A DNA stretch of 64,000 nucleotides from Phyto melanocephala (lineage: Eukaryota; Arthropoda; Insecta; Diptera; Rhinophoridae). Made by a program: the position numbers and the translations under genes. Below the pieces are notes generated by a model. That model searched no databases and was not told the origin of the DNA. It saw nothing but the letters and a program-made list of their open reading frames with translations. Positions within the stretch are counted from its first letter, which is position 1. Each line of letters opens with the position of its first letter. The stretch is taken from assembly GCA_941918925.1 (NCBI GenBank), contig OW799237.1:110330515-110394514 (forward strand), in the 5' to 3' direction. Below, in pieces: positions 40,201 to 49,640 of this stretch.

Positions 40201-43157
40201 ATTGAATTTTGAAACTTTTTGCTAAAAATAAAACTCAATATCGAATGAAATTTTTATTTTAACAAAAGTGAAACGACAGTATGCAGTGTAAAGGGTGGTA
40301 CAAACATGCACGATGTTAATTGTATGGATCACACCTTAACGTCAAGTTTTTCACCCAATTTAATGTGAAATTTTTTTTGTTTCAAGCTTAACCATGAAGA
40401 GGTAAACAATTGAGCAGCGCGTTAAGACTGTTGAAGCCTTTTACAAAAATGTGCGTTCAAATCAAAATGCTTTTCGTGAACTTCGAGAGGCACATTTTCA
40501 GCTCAGTGAAATCGTTAACAAGCAGAACTGCCGTATTTTGGGCAAATGAGAATCCACAAGTGATTACTCTAAAGCCGATGAATCTACAAAGAGTGAGTGT
40601 TTGGTGCGGTTTATAGGCTGGCGGCATTATCTGGCCGTACTTGTTCGTAAATGAGGTTGGCCAAGTAGTTCACTAAATAATGTTAGCTATCGCGGGACGA
40701 TAACAGACTTCTGGTGGCCAAAAATTAAGAATATCGATCTGAATGATATGTGGTTTCAAGGATAGTGCCACTTGCCATTTAGCACGGAAAATTCAGTGGC
40801 CGTGTTATCGTACATCAAGACAGTGTTAATTGGGCGCTACGATCATATAATTTAATATCGTTGGACTTCTGTTTCTGGGGATATTTAAAAACAAAAGTTT
40901 ACGTCAATAACCCAAGAACAATTTAAAGGCTAAAGATTGATAAAATAATACGCATTAACGACATTAAACCTCAATTATGTTTCAGTGTTATTAAAAATAT
41001 GGACCATCGGATAGAAGTATGCCACCGAAGCCGTGGCGAGCATATGACCAATATTTTATTTCACACCTAATTGTTATATTTAGATCCTTCTATCATTATA
41101 AAAATATTATTATAATTCTCTGAAAAATTTTTGTTTTATTTACTTACAATTAATATGGTGCGTTTTTGTTAAACGACCCGTTAGATTGAAGCTTTAAATT
41201 GTACTGAAATTTCGTTTGTGTGTGTGCATGAGCAACAATATTTCTTCGAGTATTTTTGTGGAGAAGAAAGCCAAATATTCATATATTTTGTTGAATAATT
41301 CATGTTTAAAAATTCTTGTTCATATTCAGAAAATTTAACAAAAACATACAATTCAAAAACTTTAGCAGCATGCTGGTGAAACGTTCATTTTTTACGTTTC
41401 TAGTTGGCTGAGTGAATTTTAAACAAATTTATATTGTTCTGAACACATCTTCAACTTCAAACGAAAAATTTACAATTAAACACATATTTTATTGTTGTTT
41501 TTGTATTTTACTTTTCTCATCTACCTCTTTTATTATAAAGTGATACATGCGAGTGTTAGCTGTCTCTCTGTAACCTTCATCACCTTCATTGTAAATATGT
41601 TTTATTTTTTATTGCGTTGAATTTTATGTTTGAGATAGAGCAACTAAAAAAGAAATAATTTTACAAATTCAAAGTATGTATTATAATTGTAAAGTGAGGG
41701 TTGAGTTTTTTGTTCTTTTGATCATTGTCAATCTCTGGTATAGATTATAGAATAATAAAAATGAGTATTTAACCCCTTAACTGCTATTTAAATTAATTAA
41801 AATATTTGTTTATTTAGAACAACTTGAGACTAGGGTTCAGGGTTTTAAAATATTATTTTCAGAATCATTAAGTTTAAATATAAATACAGTTACAGGGGGC
41901 TAAAGTAGATTATCTTATTGATTTTTTTTAATTAACTGAGCTTTCGAATACATTTCTAAATAATTATGCGCCTTATGTCGTCGTTTATTTCATTTAAACT
42001 GAACATATTTTGTTTTGTTTTATGTTTAAAAAACATTGTTGAAATTGTTAAATATGTTTCAACACTATGAGAAAAAATACTCGAAAATAGCTTAAGGCAA
42101 TTTTATATAAAAACCAAAACATCTGGCAACACATCACATTATAAAGTACTTTAGTACATTTGCCTACCAATGCTTATATTCTAAATGAATGAAATGAAAT
42201 TAAAGCGCTTAAGGCTTAAAAATCTAGTTGACTTTTTTGTTCGCTCTAAAAGCAAACCATTCAAATAGAACATTCCATTGCCATAATGGTTTAAACAAAC
42301 AGCAAAATGAAAGCTCCTACTCACAATCTGTCTCCCTGTGAGATTTGTTCTAATGGGATTATGTTTTTAGGTTTTTTCTAACACTTTTTTTTCTGTTTTA
42401 CTTCCATGTCTAACTTCTAGCTTTCCGTATGCAACCCAATGCATAAAGGTGTTAAATTTGTTAAATTTTTTTTGAAAACCTAAACTGTAATATCACTTGT
42501 ATTCGTCTATAAACAGTTCATTCAATACTTAGTCTATGTACTTGTAGACATGGCCAAGGGGTTAGCAAGCAAATGCCAACCAGCACACAAGTCAATAAAC
42601 TCTACAATTGAGTGTGTTCTATCGTTCGTACATATGTGACGTGATGTTACATACTACGAAGAACCTCTTGAATAGTCATAGAACAATTTAATAAAAAAGA
42701 AAATAATAATAAATGTATTTACTCCTATGCGGCACTCTGTCTGGCACGTCTTAGACTTAATGTTCGAGTATTATTTTTTATAGACCGTTTTGTTATAGAT
42801 TAGAAGTACATTTTTTTTGCTACGTTTCTTGCTACACGAGAGAGAGACAGAGAGAGAGAGAGAGCATTTTTAGGGTTTCTTAAGTGCCAAAACAAGATAA
42901 GTGTTAACTTACAGTTTAAACCTAAAAAAAATATAATTATTTTTATCAAATTTGTTTCAATACAAGTATTTACCTGCGAGTTTGTACGCATTTGATTTAT
43001 AGCTGCAAACGATGCCACACAATGTCCTGGATTTTGATGATGGGCCTGCGGTAGTACTTCTTCGTTTGGTCCCGGTGGGCTAAGATCGCTGGGTGTTTGT
43101 GTGGAATTGTTGCTGGTGGTAGTGACATCTTCACTGTTGGCAGAACTATCGGTGGAA
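33882..43157 (-). CDS. KLHL17: KLHL17 (actinfilin)-type BTB-BACK-kelch protein, spliced
   Basis: It is a substrate adaptor for cullin-3 ubiquitin ligases; vertebrate KLHL17 binds F-actin and acts at synapses. Exons on the - strand are 43157-42974, 39117-39021, 38892-38656, 38581-38475 and 35483 onward, all with GT-AG sites and matching phases. The assembled 608 residues contain an acidic Ser/Thr-rich lead, BTB (LCDVSLEVGGETLHAHKVVL, SPYFYAMFNDDMLERT), BACK (CCKFLLRQLHPSNCLGIRSF) and six kelch repeats, the first being FAVGGGSLFAIHNECEVYN. That repeat and GGNDGSSSLNSVERY match KLHL17 rather than other KLHL proteins. The first exon here starts in phase 2 without a Met, so at least one upstream exon lies above 43157 and was not found. 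Stop at 34281, with a possible extension to 33882. Confidence 0.92.
34281..35483 (-). CDS. KLHL17: KLHL17 kelch-repeat exon up to the first stop
   Basis: Acceptor CCCTTTTAG, then VKDLTSNNLLNICSEEKVFH (end of BACK). Six kelch blades follow, with Gly-Gly doublets in VGGGS, VGGYDG, CGGYDG, LGGFDS, IGGNDG and LGGNDG. It ends DCFNLERGLVQTTNL and UGA at 34281-34283. Human KLHL17 ends shortly after the last blade, consistent with this stop. Confidence 0.94.
   Translation of the reverse strand, partial: VKDLTSNNLLNICSEEKVFHAVLNWIKHDLAERKNHIAELMSHVRLPLVSRDFLMTIVETEPLIRDDSQCKELLLEAMKYHLLPEQRSLMSSQRTMERRPDGMKPYVFAVGGGSLFAIHNECEVYNPRTNTWSSIAPMLWRRSRSGVTALHKSLYVVGGYDGVNDLSTAECYNPLNNKWSYITPMGTKRSCLGICAFDGLIYVCGGYDGASCLSSTERYDPLTSVWSSCPTMSTRRRYCRLAVLENCIYSLGGFDSTNYQSSVERFDPRVGRWYSVPSMTARRSSCGVASCDGYLYCIGGNDGTMCMSSGERFNIRRNSWEPIAAMHSRRSTHEVVEVEGVLYALGGNDGSSSLNSVERYDIRLNKWTIVNSMVARRSSVGAAVLDCFNLERGLVQTTNL
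35723..35840. mobile_element. 118-bp MITE in a KLHL17 intron
   Basis: The ends ACTGCCAAATGCATAAAAGT and, inverted, ACTGCCAATTCATAAAAATT pair over most of their length. It is an inverted-repeat element without coding capacity; related ends occur near 45590-45680 and 47400-47505. Confidence 0.7.
35890..36440 (-). pseudogene. Mariner transposase pseudogene (Mos1/cecropia type) in a KLHL17 intron
   Basis: On the - strand, several frames together give a mariner order: DKDRSRQPNKF (helix-turn-helix linker), LPYELKQKA (the WVPYEL block) and then YSSDIALSEYYLFQSMQNAL (the YSPDLAPSDYHLF catalytic block). The end is GIRNWLDSFLAIKDKQF. The middle catalytic region is deleted. Stops and frameshifts show that it is dead. 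Confidence 0.75.
36576..36940 (+). mobile_element. tRNA-derived SINE with a later insertion
   Basis: The head GGGTGCCCCGGTGGACTAGC contains an A-box-like TAGCCAGTAGTGTGG and a perfect B-box, GTTCGATTCC, typical of RNA polymerase III SINEs. The 3' end is CAACCTAACCTAA. A 161-base insertion interrupts the body: GAGCGTACAACATGCCA (36695) and GAGCGCACAACATGCCA (36856) flank it like a target duplication. A second copy on the - strand is at 52868-53094 and a truncated one at 43966-44072. Confidence 0.85.
37556..38310 (-). mobile_element. Helentron (DINE-1-like) copy in a KLHL17 intron
   Basis: Read on the - strand it starts near TATACCATTATCAGTGAGTA. It contains the GTTTGTCATTCCGTGTG, CCCATAAAGTATATATTTTC and GTCTGTCCGTGTGTATGTTG blocks shared with the copy at 59766. 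It ends at a hairpin TTCGGC-ACG-GCCGAA (37583-37597) plus a CTTGTTTT tail. Resemblance to Drosophila DINE-1/INE-1 is from memory. A MITE (37711-37828) is nested in it. Confidence 0.75.
37711..37828. mobile_element. MITE nested in the Helentron
   Basis: GTATTCATAAAAAATATTTT and its inverted counterpart near the right end match exactly, and pairing continues through AGGTTT and CTTATTTGACA. A single-arm fragment of the same family lies at 43606-43640. Confidence 0.8.
38475..38581 (-). CDS. KLHL17: KLHL17 BACK-domain exon
   Basis: Acceptor TTTAATTAG, donor GTAAGT. It encodes (D)AHSCKELHTRSHKYALQNF and ends EEFLLLPFEE. It starts in phase 1 and ends in phase 0, matching its neighbours. Confidence 0.92.
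38656..38892 (-). CDS. KLHL17: KLHL17 BTB/BACK exon
   Basis: Acceptor TTTTCCTTTAG, donor GTAATT. It encodes DMLERTQGIVRLHDIDIIAV, the YTGEITITEQNVQVLLPA part of BTB and the start of BACK. Confidence 0.93.
39021..39117 (-). CDS. KLHL17: KLHL17 BTB exon
   Basis: Acceptor CCTGTTTCAG, donor GTAAGT. It encodes LCDVSLEVGGETLHAHKVVL and SPYFYAMFN. Confidence 0.93.
39240..40300. repeat. KLHL17 intron with AAAAAAGCACCTTTTG tandem motifs
   Basis: Between about 39896 and 40030 the motif AAAAAGCACCTTTTG recurs four or five times with divergence at roughly 27-35-base spacing. It also appears inverted at 39712-39728 (AAAAAAAGGTGCTTTTT). Frames here are low-complexity. Confidence 0.5.
40290..41075 (+). 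pseudogene. Internally deleted mariner/IS630-type transposase in a KLHL17 intron
   Basis: The N-terminal start (TIEQRVKTVEAFYKNVRSNQ) is fused after a deletion to EAHFQLSEIVNKQNC, the first-aspartate block lacking its VFSD. The sequence continues through WFQG..CHLP and CFWGYLKTKVYVNNP to HRIEVCHRSRGEHMTNILF, with many stops. The first aspartate is gone. It is the same broad clade as the copy at 29340, and a sister of the N-terminal fragment at 58190. Confidence 0.75.
41080..42836. other. KLHL17 intron, nothing recognisable
   Basis: AT-rich, with no protein-like frame, RNA gene or clear repeat end. Confidence 0.5.
42837..42864. repeat. GA microsatellite in a KLHL17 intron
   Basis: Nearly pure AG dinucleotide run with one interruption (ACAG), about 110 bases from an exon. 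Confidence 0.9.
42974..43157 (-). CDS. KLHL17: KLHL17 N-terminal exon (not the first)
   Basis: Acceptor CATTTTCAG, donor GTAAAT. The 61 codons encode a polar lead (STDSSANSEDVTTTSNNSTQ) and end AAINQMRTNSQ, which joins LCDVSLEV exactly as the KLHL family requires. No Met precedes the BTB helix apart from that in NQMR, and the exon begins in phase 2, so an upstream coding exon is needed. Confidence 0.85.
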
Positions 43158-43316
43158 CTGAAAATGTTTTTTTAAAAATTTCAATCAAAATGTTTAACTT
43201 TTGGGATTTATTACAAGTTAAAGAGACCTCCCCCTTTAAGTTCTAGCAAAAAGTTTCAATTTTAATAAAACAAAGAAACTATCAACTGCTGGCAAATGTC
43301 CTTTTAAAGGGTGATT

Positions 43317-43570
43317 TTTAAGAAGGTATAGAATTTTGAAAAGGAATAAAACAAAGATGAATTTTTTTTAAATTGACATGAAGTGAACTTTATTCGATAG
43401 ATTATCCTTTGGCATTATAATTTAAATATGACTTCTGGCATATGACCGCCATGGCTAGCTCGGACGTTGTCTAATCTGGAGGTAACATTTTCAAAAACTT
43501 GTTCCAATATTTGTGGCCGTATATCGGCAACAACGCGGCGAATGTTGTTCTCCAAGTAGTGAATCCAAGG
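43317..43570 (-). pseudogene. Mariner/IS630-type element 3' end
   Basis: On the - strand it reads LENNIRRVVADIRPQILEQV, then RLDNVRASHGGHMPEVIFKL and a stop, followed by noncoding sequence to a terminal-repeat-like AGGGTGATTTTTAAGAAGG at 43317. Only the C-terminal 60 or so residues remain. It lies just upstream of the KLHL17 exon at 42974. Confidence 0.75.
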
Positions 43571-43965
43571 AAGAATCCGCAGAAGACGTTAGCGGCAAAG
43601 GGGCGAAGTCTAAAACCTAAAATATTTTTTATGAATATGACAGTAAGTTTTCATGCATATTCATACAGGTATATGCAACGGCAAACTGATTCAACAAAGC
43701 AAGTTTTTTGGGGATGCTTTTTGTCAAAAATTTTAATTCGCTTAAAAAAATGTAAACAAACAAACCAAAAGTGCTTGTGAAAAATAAAGAGAATTTTTAT
43801 AAAAATTTGCAAACAAATATTTAAAATCACAAATTAATTTGGTCATTGTGTAAGACTTTTTCTGAGTATTTTTTAAATAAATAAAAAAAAACTCAATCGG
43901 GAAGTGTGTAACAAAATTCCGCAGTACTCATTCTGCCCGGACTAGAAAAATTCACTCGAACATTA

Positions 43966-44072
43966 TAGGTTAGGTTAGGTTAGGTTAGGTTGAAAAGGAG
44001 TGGTATAAAAGCCCAAACCCATGACAGGTATGCACTTATGCCCCGTTGGCATGTTGTGCGCTCCATGTGGAA
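43966..44072 (-). mobile_element. 5'-truncated SINE with (CCTAA)5 tail
   Basis: On the - strand it begins within the SINE body (GAGCGCACAACATGCCAACG), runs through ACCTGTCATGGGTTTGGGCT and ends in five CCTAA units, seen on the + strand as TTAGG repeats at 43966-43990. Confidence 0.85.
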
Positions 44073-44119
44073 AACGGAATTCCCAAACAAAAAACCATAA
44101 ACATAATTTGCCATAAATG

Positions 44120-44400
44120 ACGGACTAGTCCAAGAACCCAGTCCCCTCAATGTAACGCCTTATGGATCTCCAGTTCGAGTTCCCCAGGTATTCTAAGTTC
44201 GGCATAGTATCCACTGTAAAGTTTTCGCGCCTAATATGCCCAAACTGCTCCACAGAATAAATGGTAGCAGAAACCTTAAAGAAAAACATGTTAAGCCAGA
44301 AACAAAAAAAGGTAGAGGGACGCTTGTTTAACGATGCCACATTCAAGATGAAAGATACACAAAGGCCGGACAAAAAAAGTCGTTAAAACCAATGTATATT
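44120..44400. other. Unassigned stretch between SINE and LINE fragments
   Basis: An 82-codon frame on the - strand has no recognisable similarity; codon use gives no support for a gene. Confidence 0.35.
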
Positions 44401-44431
44401 GCATTGTGTATTAATTTAAAACCTAGATACT

Positions 44432-45036
44432 CGCCATACAGGTAATAATAGAGCTGATGCACTTGCAAAAACCGGTACCACCTTAGATTCGGTTGAATCC
44501 AGTTGTGCTTTGGGTATTCCCTTATCGAAGGGTAAGCAGCTGATCTCGCATCGATTCTATTTGGATGCCAAGGAAAGATGGGTGAGAGAACCCACTTGCT
44601 TGGAAACCAGAAAGATTTGTTCTGACATGGATGCGCATAGGACGCAATATGCGGTGAATATGCCCCGAATCCACCTAAGTAACCTCATAGCGGTCATTAT
44701 CGGACACTGGCCTATAGGTACACATGCGAACGACTTCTGCAGAAGTTACGACAACGAGGAAGAGGAGGAGACAACTGAACATCTTCCATATAATTGTCCT
44801 GCATTCGGGCACCTGAGACACCAGATTCTAGGTCAGCGAATACTTGAAAGTAAAACTTTTATTTTTGCAGGTGATCTGGGAAAGATCCACACCTTTACAA
44901 ACAGGACAGGATGGCTGAGGAACGATGGCCAGAGGATGTAGACGAACGGGCGTTGATGCCTACGGTATCATAACGGGACCCTTGGAGGACCCAAGTGAGC
45001 TATGCCTTCGGGCGGCTGGCGAATCTAACCTAACCT
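44432..45036 (+). pseudogene. LINE fragment: end of RNase H and C-terminus, with 3' UTR
   Basis: HTGNNRADALAKTG is the last RNase H block of I/LOA-type non-LTR elements. It is followed by KQLISHRFYLDAKERW, IGHWPIGTHANDFCRSY, an acidic EEEEETTEHL run and NCPAFGHLR, the usual Cys-containing C-terminal region. Translation stays open to the stop at 44939-44941. The 3' end is CTAACCTAACCTA, the same kind of tail as the SINEs. The copy is 5'-truncated. Confidence 0.8.
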
Positions 45037-45590
45037 ACTTGTCATACATCTTATATAACTACAGATAAACAGCACTTATAACTCAAGGACGGCTAGACCG
45101 ATTTTTATAATATTTGATTATATATGAATCGAATAGCAGAGTAATATGGAAAAATGATTTACAGTAGATTCTAAGAGAACAGGATCAACAAAAGACTAGA
45201 GCGTGAAAAAACATTTTTTTCGCTATCTACTTTCAATATAGTATAAAGTACCAAAAAGTTAAAAATTGGCTACCAATAAGTAACTGTAACTGTTTAAATC
45301 TTAACGGAGTAGCATTTTAGATTTATTTTACCAAAGAAATACAATTATTTGATTTAAAAATATACTTTTGTTAAAAAAAATTAAAGGAAATTTTTAATTT
45401 TTAATCAAAAATATAAACAAATTTTGACAGTAGCGTTTCTCATCAGCTGGACAGATTATTTTACCTGTGTGGATTCGCCTTGAGCTATAACTTCCTGAAA
45501 ATTTGTCCAATTTAATTGAAAATTCGATTGGAAATAATTTTCAATTTAAGCTTATGCCGACTTAAGCAGTTCTACCTTAAATATTAACTG
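45037..45590. other. Noncoding stretch
   Basis: No gene or element could be supported. Confidence 0.4.
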
Positions 45591-45686
45591 CCTTATTCAT
45601 AAAGATTTTTAAAGATTTATAAAGGGCTTTTAGGACTGATTTTCTATGAAAATTTACGGCCAATGCATAAAAAATAGTTATTTTAT
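45590..45686. mobile_element. MITE of the ACTGCC...GGCCAATGCATAAA type
   Basis: AACTGCCTTATTCATAAA at the left and ACGGCCAATGCATAAAAA near the right recall the 35723-35840 MITE (ACTGCCAAATGCATAAAAGT), including an internal CTGATTTTCTATG. It is degenerate; the right end is uncertain because another element begins at 45696. Confidence 0.4.
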
Positions 45687-45695
45687 GGTTATAGT

Positions 45696-46789
45696 TAGGG
45701 TGATCGATTATTCGACTTTTTTAAGAAACCGGTTTTCAAATAGTTTGAAATTTAAAAAAAACCGGTTGCTATTTTGAAAATTAAGAAAAAAACCGGTTAA
45801 CCGGTTCGAATATTTAAAATATAATATTAAAAGAAAAAATTAAAAAATATTGTTCAAAAAGATTTTAATAAAAATTTTATCTAAATATGAAATTTTTACA
45901 GTTTATATACGTTTGGCTGCACAATTACGCAATAACTGACATGAATGCAGTTGACTTATTTGGTTTTAATTAGTTGAATTTAAGGACAAAAGGTATTCTA
46001 CAACTAAAATAAATATATACAATAAATTAATACATAAATAAAAAAGACTTTTTATAAGGCTGTTATAAATTTTTGTATCTCCTTCTGTACATTTTTTAAA
46101 TGTTAAATAGATCTTTTAAACTAATATGCACTAACGTATTTTGTTTGAAATGACTTCTCTAATTTGAAATACATTTTAAAGGCAAGAGAGAAAATTTTTA
46201 AAATTTTATTTTTAAAATTCATTCTTATACCCCTGACAGACAGACATACAAATATAGTCATAAACAAGTTGGTTCGATGGTTTAATTGAAATTTAAGTGT
46301 CCAGACATTCAATGCCATTAATTAAAATTAGGATCTGGAAAGAGGGATTATTGGTTTTTCTTTACTGTAACTACACTTTTTACCTAAAATTGATCGATCA
46401 GTTAAGTTTATGCTTCAATTACCTTTAACTTTTAACGATAGGTTTATATCATATAAAAAAATAATATTAAAGATCAATTATTTTTCTTATTTTACAACTA
46501 AATTTCTTACAATATTATGGAAGACTATTTAGTATTTTTTATTTTCTAATTTTTGGAAACTTTTCGCGTACTAAATATACTATGGTATGATTGGTTACAA
46601 AGATACATATATGAAAATAAACTTAAAAATATAAAAAAACCGGCTTTTTCGGATAAAAAAACCGGTGTATTCGATATTCGAAAAATCAACATTTAGAAAA
46701 AACCGCCAGCAAAAAGAGGAAAAAACCGCCAGCAAAAAGAGGAAAAAACCGGGTTTTCCACCGGTTTTAAAACCGAGTCGATCACCCTA
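45696..46789. mobile_element. hAT-like non-autonomous element with 8-bp target duplication
   Basis: The terminal repeats TAGGGTGATCGA are perfect over 12 bases and are flanked by GTTATAGT on both sides (45688-45695 and 46790-46797). An 8-bp duplication with such ends is typical of the hAT superfamily. Both subterminal regions are full of ACCGGTT motifs. A tandem pair of about 23 bases, AACCGCCAGCAAAAAGAGG type, is at about 46697-46745. There is no coding capacity in 1094 bp. Confidence 0.9.
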
Positions 46790-46799
46790 GTTATAGTGT

Positions 46800-47717
46800 A
46801 CAACAGTTATTAAACGCTTTTTGTGTTATAAACCACTAATAGAATTTGTATAATACTTTTACAGTTATTAAGAGTTTGTAGTGACTTTATTTCCACGTGT
46901 GGCAACTCTTCTTATATTTAGTTGTCATTTAATTGTTAGTGGTGCTTATAACTACTATAAGACTTACCCGGGTATCAAATAAAGGTAACATTTTTTATAA
47001 AATTAAAGCACAAAAAGAACGTCGAAAAAATAAAAAGTATATAACTTTGGTATATGATAAAGTTTGAGCAAAAATTATAATCCAAACATTAATTATTAAA
47101 CTATTTTGTTAATAACGATAAGAAAAGTATTCGGGTTACAAGTTTGTTTACGTTTTTCTTACATCACTATTATATGTTTTTAGTTTTGTTTAGTTTAAAA
47201 TATGATAAAATTATTATTATTTTTTTTTTATAAATTGCACTAAACTTCGTCGAATTGTGTTATTTCAATTACTTTTTCTTAAATTTTTTCACAAAATTTC
47301 TTTAAAAAGAATTATTTAACGCAACCTATACATGAAATGTCGTCTTATTTTTGGTTTAAAGAAGGGTAAATCAACAATAAAATTTTTGATTTTAAAATGG
47401 TTTATAAAAGGTTTATAAGTCTATTAATGGCTTATGAATGCAACAATAGTCAATTTTGCTACGACTTATAAGGCTTTTATAAGTTTTTATGCATATGGCC
47501 GTTAATTTATGAACCTCTTAGAAAGCTGTTTGATTTTTAATGAATTAAAACCATAATTTATTTACAATTTTCGCAACGCTGAGACTTTTAATCAAGTTTA
47601 TTGTGTTATTATTACTTGTAACTTCAATGTGGATTCCATTATCCTTATTCACTTCATTATTTTCCTTTCCTGGCAATGCATTACATCATTTCCGCTTTTT
47701 GTTTCATTAAAACGTAG
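46800..47717. other. Noncoding stretch with a palindromic MITE remnant near 47395-47505
   Basis: GGTTTATAAAAGGTTTATAAG and, further on, CTTATAAGGCTTTTATAAG with GCATATGGCCGTT form inverted halves like the 35723 MITE family. No gene is visible. Confidence 0.45.
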
Positions 47718-48104
47718 TAGGGTGAGTTCTCCAGTAGTCGGCACTTTAACTTTTTTTTCATTTTTAAACTGATGCTCTTATGAGTGAGGACATGATATTG
47801 GGTTGTTAATGGATTTTTGTTGCTAAGTGATTGGTATAGTTTTAGACTCAATTAACTATTTTTAAAAATGTTTTTATTTATTTTGAGTAATTTTCGTTTT
47901 TTCTAAAATGTACCATTTTTGCCAATAGTCGGCACCCGTTTGCCTAATTTCGGCACTTTTTTACCCAATTGTCGGCATTGCATTTTTACTAAGGAAAGAA
48001 TAGGATCTTACAAGGATTCAAGTTGTTTTTTTATTCAAAAAGTAAGCCATTTGAAATATTGTATGTTTAATATGTTAATAAACATATAAAGAAGCAATTT
48101 AGAG

Positions 48105-48600
48105 CGCTATTTTTGGCTGTGAAGAATTTTATATACCCTTCACACAGTTTGTACCATCATATATACATATGTACATAATAATCTGAACTTTTAATTTACA
48201 TTTTTTCTAAAAATGTCTTTGTCGTTAATTGACTCTTAAACCAAGATTTTCAACTTACGTTGCCAAAGGTACGTATACGTAACAAACGCTTTAAGAAGTT
48301 ACCTAGGACCTGCAAAATTTGGGTAAAATTGTTTAAAAATTGTGTTATTTCAGCTCGTAATGTGCTCACATAACTGATTTTCAATAGCAAATTTCTAGAA
48401 AGCATATATGATAAATTTGTACCATAGAAGTGGATTCAAAAAATTTGATGTCAACATACATACAGACAAACGGACTTAGCTAAATCAATTCCTGTATCTA
48501 TAAGGATTCAGAATATATATACTTTAAAGTGCCGAAAATTTATATTAAATAAATTACAAAAGGAATGACAAACTGTGTAAACCGTTATATGGTTGAGGTC
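48105..48600 (-). mobile_element. Helentron (DINE-1-like) copy, shortened
   Basis: It shares TATATACCCTTCACAC near 48131, CAACATACATACAGACAAAC near 48452 and AGGAATGACAAACTGTG near 48562 with the other copies. The hairpin is decayed (TTTTGGCTGTGAAGAA). Confidence 0.6.
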
Positions 48601-48619
48601 ATTATAATCTATGAGCAAC

Positions 48620-48920
48620 ATACTACGATAAAACATACAATGATTGCAAGTAATAATTATAAGTTAAATGAAAGTATCATGTAATAATCATGTTGGGATC
48701 GGAAATAATAATTAAATAATCCCATATAATCATAAATTTATAATATAATTTTATATGATCATAATATGATACAACAAAATATTTGAAATTTATTATAATG
48801 TGATGTTACACAATCATTAAGTAAGCCTTCGTGATCATTAAATATTCACATACAATAATATCATAATTCTACATAGTCATCATATGACTAAAAATTAAGT
48901 AAAAACTTAAACATGATTAG
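48620..48920. repeat. ATCAT/ATGAT-rich palindromic stretch
   Basis: Many short inverted phrases (AATGATTG, CATAATATGATA, AATCATT) make it self-complementary. It resembles the interior of the MITE at 61811-62450. Confidence 0.4.
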
Positions 48921-49069
48921 AAATAAAATGAAAATTTTCTAAATTGGGATCAAATTCTTAATTCTTAAACTACTAATATCACAATTTTAAGGTAAAGTTG
49001 TTCATAAAAAACCTCGTATCAACTTATAAGATATAAAAAAATTTAAATTAATCATTATAATGTGTCTTT

Positions 49070-49640
49070 TAAACAAAAGACGCTCAAGTTGTTCAGCAAA
49101 TTTCTTATTAACTCAAAATTTGACATTCTGCAGTTTTGATTAAAGGACAGAGTCAGTTCGCTTGTCAATGGGTTAAACATTTTTAAGTATTCAGTTTCTA
49201 TGTAGAAGAGAAGTGGAATATCTAAAAGGTAGATGTTTATTATTTTTATTATATATCTTGAATAATTCGCAATTTTCAGTCTATTTTGACCAGACTTGAT
49301 AATCATAGGTGATAATCTTTATATTAAGTTTAGATCTTCGGTTAATTAAGGGATATAAGGCACGGCTACACTTAATTGCCTTTTCACAAATGTAATTAAC
49401 GTAATAAAAGTTTGTTTCAAGGATAACTCCTAAATATTTAATTTCGTCCTTAAATAGGATAATTATTCTCCTAGCCGATAAACATCTAGTAGGAAAGCGT
49501 TTTCGTGATTTGTTGATGGAAATATAATAGCTTGAGTTTTATTTTCACTGACTTATTTACGGGCTAATCTGAGATAATTTTCAATTCTTCTAATTATCGC
49601 AATTGAGACAACTAAAGGCGCTATCATTCGCGTAAAAACT
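49070..49640 (-). pseudogene. Decayed non-LTR (jockey-like) reverse transcriptase end
   Basis: On the - strand fragments follow the region after the RT fingers: KLNI/LINRRS-like and GSPIW-like traces, then ETEYLKMFNPLTSELTLSFN and QNCRMSNFELIRNL. The latter pattern (FN..CR.S.FELIRN) closes jockey-type RT proteins. Stops are frequent. Confidence 0.45.

Noticed and set aside
43966..43990. TTAGG repeats as telomeric DNA
   Set aside because: Only five units, in direct continuation of a SINE 3' end, in an order of insects known to lack TTAGG telomeres.
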